From Marilutibacter aestuarii (GTDB lineage Bacteria > Pseudomonadota > Gammaproteobacteria > Xanthomonadales > Xanthomonadaceae), in NCBI RefSeq assembly GCF_006546775.1, contig NZ_VICE01000066.1, positions 1 to 64,000 of the forward strand: a DNA stretch of 64,000 bases. Direction: 5' to 3'. The notes under the pieces are model-generated. The model ran no database searches. It was not told the origin of the DNA and saw only the letters and a list, made by a program, of their open reading frames with translations. Made by a program: the position numbers and the translations under genes. Each line of letters opens with the position of its first letter. Position 1 is the stretch's first letter. Shown piece by piece: positions 62,282-64,000 of this stretch.

Positions 62282-63551
62282 CTGCTCCCTGCGACTGCAG
62301 TGTCTTGAGGAAGGCCGCCTGGCGGCGGGTCTTGTCGGTCACCTGGCCCTTGAGCTGCCCGCAGGCGGCGTCAATGTCGTCGCCGCGGGTGCGCCTGACC
62401 GTGGTCAGGACGCGCGCGTCCTGCAGCAGCTTCTGGAACACGTGGATGTCGGCGTCGTCCGAGCGCTCGAAACGCGTGCCCGGGAAGGGGTTGAAGGGAA
62501 TCAGGTTGACCTTGGCCGCGTCCTTCATCTGGACCGCGTTGCCGAACTGCCGCATCAGGCGGGCGAGCTCCCGCGCGTGCTGGGGCTGGTCGTTGACGCC
62601 CTTCATCAGGGTGTACTCGAAGGTGATCGACGAGCGCGGCTTGCGCTTGACGTAGCGTTGGCAGGCCGCCATCAGCTCGTGGATCGGGTACTTCTTGTTG
62701 AGCGGCACCAGTTCGGTGCGCAGCTCGTCGTTGGCGGCATGCAGCGACACCGCCAGGGAGACGTCGCTCTCCTGGCCGAGGCGGTCGATCATCGGCACCA
62801 TGCCGGCGGTGGACAGGGTGACGCGCTTGTTGGCCAGGCCGTAGCCCAGGTCGTCGCGCATGATGCTCATGGCGCGCACGACGTTGTCGAAATTGGCCAG
62901 CGGCTCGCCCATGCCCATCATCACCACGTTGGTGAGGCGACGCTGCTGGTGCGGCACGTTGCCCAGGTGGCGCGCGGCGACCCAGACCTGGCCGATGATC
63001 TCGGCCGTCGACAGGTTGCGGTTGAAACCCTGGGTGGCGGTCGAGCAGAACTGGCAGTTGAGCGCACAGCCCACCTGCGAGGACACGCACAACGTGCCCC
63101 GGCTCTTCTCGGGGATGTAGACCGTCTCGATCGCGTTCTTCGCGTCCATGCCCAGCAGCCACTTGTGGGTGCCGTCGGCGGAGGGCTTGTCGAACAGTAC
63201 GATCGGCGCGCGCACCACCGCGCGTTCCTCGAGCTTGGCGCGCAGCACCTTGCCCAGGTCGGTCATGTCGGTGAAATCGGTGACGTGGCGGTGGTGGATC
63301 CACTTCATCACCTGGTGGGCGCGATAGCGCTTCTCGTCCAGCTCCTGCTCGAAGAAATCCTCGAGCGAGGTGCGGTCGAGGTCGAAGATGTTGCGGCGGC
63401 CATCGACCGACGCGCCCGTCTTCGCGGAGGGCGGAGCCGCGACCGGCTCCGCCTTCGCCGCCTGCCCCTCGAGCCCCACGATGGCATCGGCGGCGACCGG
63501 GTCCACGGTGCCGTCGTGCGCGTTCGGGTTGTCGTGCTGCGTGGACATCAT
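62265..63551 (-). CDS. rlmN: 23S rRNA/tRNA adenine-C2 methyltransferase RlmN
   Basis: 428 residues; about 50 residues longer at the N-terminus than E. coli RlmN, with a low-complexity Ala/Pro-rich start. The radical-SAM cluster is CALNCQFC (CxxxCxxC); [12 protein letters not shown] and [12 protein letters not shown] are SAM-site motifs; the late Cys in [12 protein letters not shown] is the mechanistic Cys. It methylates A2503 of 23S rRNA and A37 of some tRNAs. Confidence 0.96.
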   Translation of the reverse strand: MMSTQHDNPNAHDGTVDPVAADAIVGLEGQAAKAEPVAAPPSAKTGASVDGRRNIFDLDRTSLEDFFEQELDEKRYRAHQVMKWIHHRHVTDFTDMTDLGKVLRAKLEERAVVRAPIVLFDKPSADGTHKWLLGMDAKNAIETVYIPEKSRGTLCVSSQVGCALNCQFCSTATQGFNRNLSTAEIIGQVWVAARHLGNVPHQQRRLTNVVMMGMGEPLANFDNVVRAMSIMRDDLGYGLANKRVTLSTAGMVPMIDRLGQESDVSLAVSLHAANDELRTELVPLNKKYPIHELMAACQRYVKRKPRSSITFEYTLMKGVNDQPQHARELARLMRQFGNAVQMKDAAKVNLIPFNPFPGTRFERSDDADIHVFQKLLQDARVLTTVRRTRGDDIDAACGQLKGQVTDKTRRQAAFLKTLQSQGAGDAAA

Positions 63552-63568
63552 CGGGCAGGCGTCTTGGA

Positions 63569-63994
63569 TCAGCGTGCGAACACGTCGGTGGCCGGGAAGA
63601 AGTACGCGATCTCGACCGCGGCGTTCTCCAGGCTGTCGGAACCGTGCACCGCGTTCGCGTCGATGCTGTCGGCGAAGTCGGCGCGGATCGTGCCCGCCTC
63701 GGCTTCCTTCGGGTTGGTCGCGCCCATCAGCTCGCGGTTCTTCAGCACGGCGCCCTCGCCCTCGAGGGCCTGCACCATCACCGGGCCGGAGATCATGAAC
63801 TCCACCAGGGCATTGAAGAACGGACGCTCGCGGTGCACGGCATAGAAGCCTTCGGCCTCCTGGCGCGACAGCTGCTTCATCTTCGCGGCAACGACCTTCA
63901 GGCCCGCCTTCTCGAAGCGGGAGTAGATTTCGCCGATGACGTTCTTGGCGACGGCATCGGGCTTGATGATCGAAAGGGTGCGCTCCAGCGCCAT
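63569..63994 (-). CDS. ndk: Nucleoside-diphosphate kinase
   Basis: 141 residues, complete. Catalytic His117 lies in [27 protein letters not shown] opens the fold and [14 protein letters not shown] binds nucleotide. It balances nucleoside triphosphates. It is followed after 17 bases by rlmN, and ndk-rlmN-pilF-rodZ is a conserved gammaproteobacterial order. Confidence 0.98.
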   Translation of the reverse strand: MALERTLSIIKPDAVAKNVIGEIYSRFEKAGLKVVAAKMKQLSRQEAEGFYAVHRERPFFNALVEFMISGPVMVQALEGEGAVLKNRELMGATNPKEAEAGTIRADFADSIDANAVHGSDSLENAAVEIAYFFPATDVFAR

Positions 63995-64000
63995 GGAAAT

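Overview
The window is a high-GC gammaproteobacterial chromosome segment, most likely from the Lysobacteraceae (Xanthomonadaceae; Lysobacter/Luteimonas-like). The support is a copLAB copper operon led by copL, the block der-bamB-yfgM-rodZ-pilF-rlmN-ndk, the guaB-guaA pair, and a Xer/dif-targeted element with a VC1465-family activator of the kind seen in Xanthomonas and Stenotrophomonas filamentous phages. No rRNA operon or CRISPR array was seen. Two tRNA genes, Glu(UUC) and Ala(GGC), lie together at about 34.0-34.2 kb.

Layout. 1-3.4 kb: a divergent Fap-like functional-amyloid locus (two subunit-like proteins, a periplasmic C39 peptidase, a FapE-position protein and a FapF-like coiled-coil/beta-barrel exporter). 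3.5-6.9 kb: ligD and ku for end joining. 7.0-14.2 kb: a small lipoprotein, then eight closely packed minus-strand genes (AraC regulator, wrbA, isochorismatase-like, amidohydrolase, MFS transporter, two XapX proteins, alpha/beta hydrolase). 14.3-18.0 kb: a large two-component sensor kinase and its NarL-type regulator. 18.1-21.4 kb: a secreted haloperoxidase-like hydrolase, a membrane protein and a lipoprotein hydrolase.

21.44-22.76 kb: a 1.3 kb element flanked by a half dif site and a complete dif site. The core-to-core excised circle would be 1,294 bp and would restore a ribosome-binding site and ten extra in-frame codons to its Xer-activator gene. A decayed region with a sulfatase fragment follows, then a DUF202 protein. 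24.7-32.2 kb: a copper-resistance island (DUF305 protein, P1B ATPase, MerR regulator, DUF411 protein, copB, copA, copL). 32.6-34.8 kb: a TPR lipoprotein, the tRNA pair and a DUF1249 gene.

34.9-64 kb is mostly housekeeping: ppsR/ppsA, mscS, orn, a methyltransferase, an arylsulfatase, a 7Fe ferredoxin divergent from a GntR regulator plus nitroreductase, tadA, guaA, guaB, folD, a molybdenum-cofactor set (moeB with rhodanese, moeA, mobA), then der, bamB, yfgM, rodZ, pilF, rlmN and ndk. The most interesting parts are the dif element with its split activator gene and the Fap-like locus with double-glycine motifs next to a C39 peptidase.
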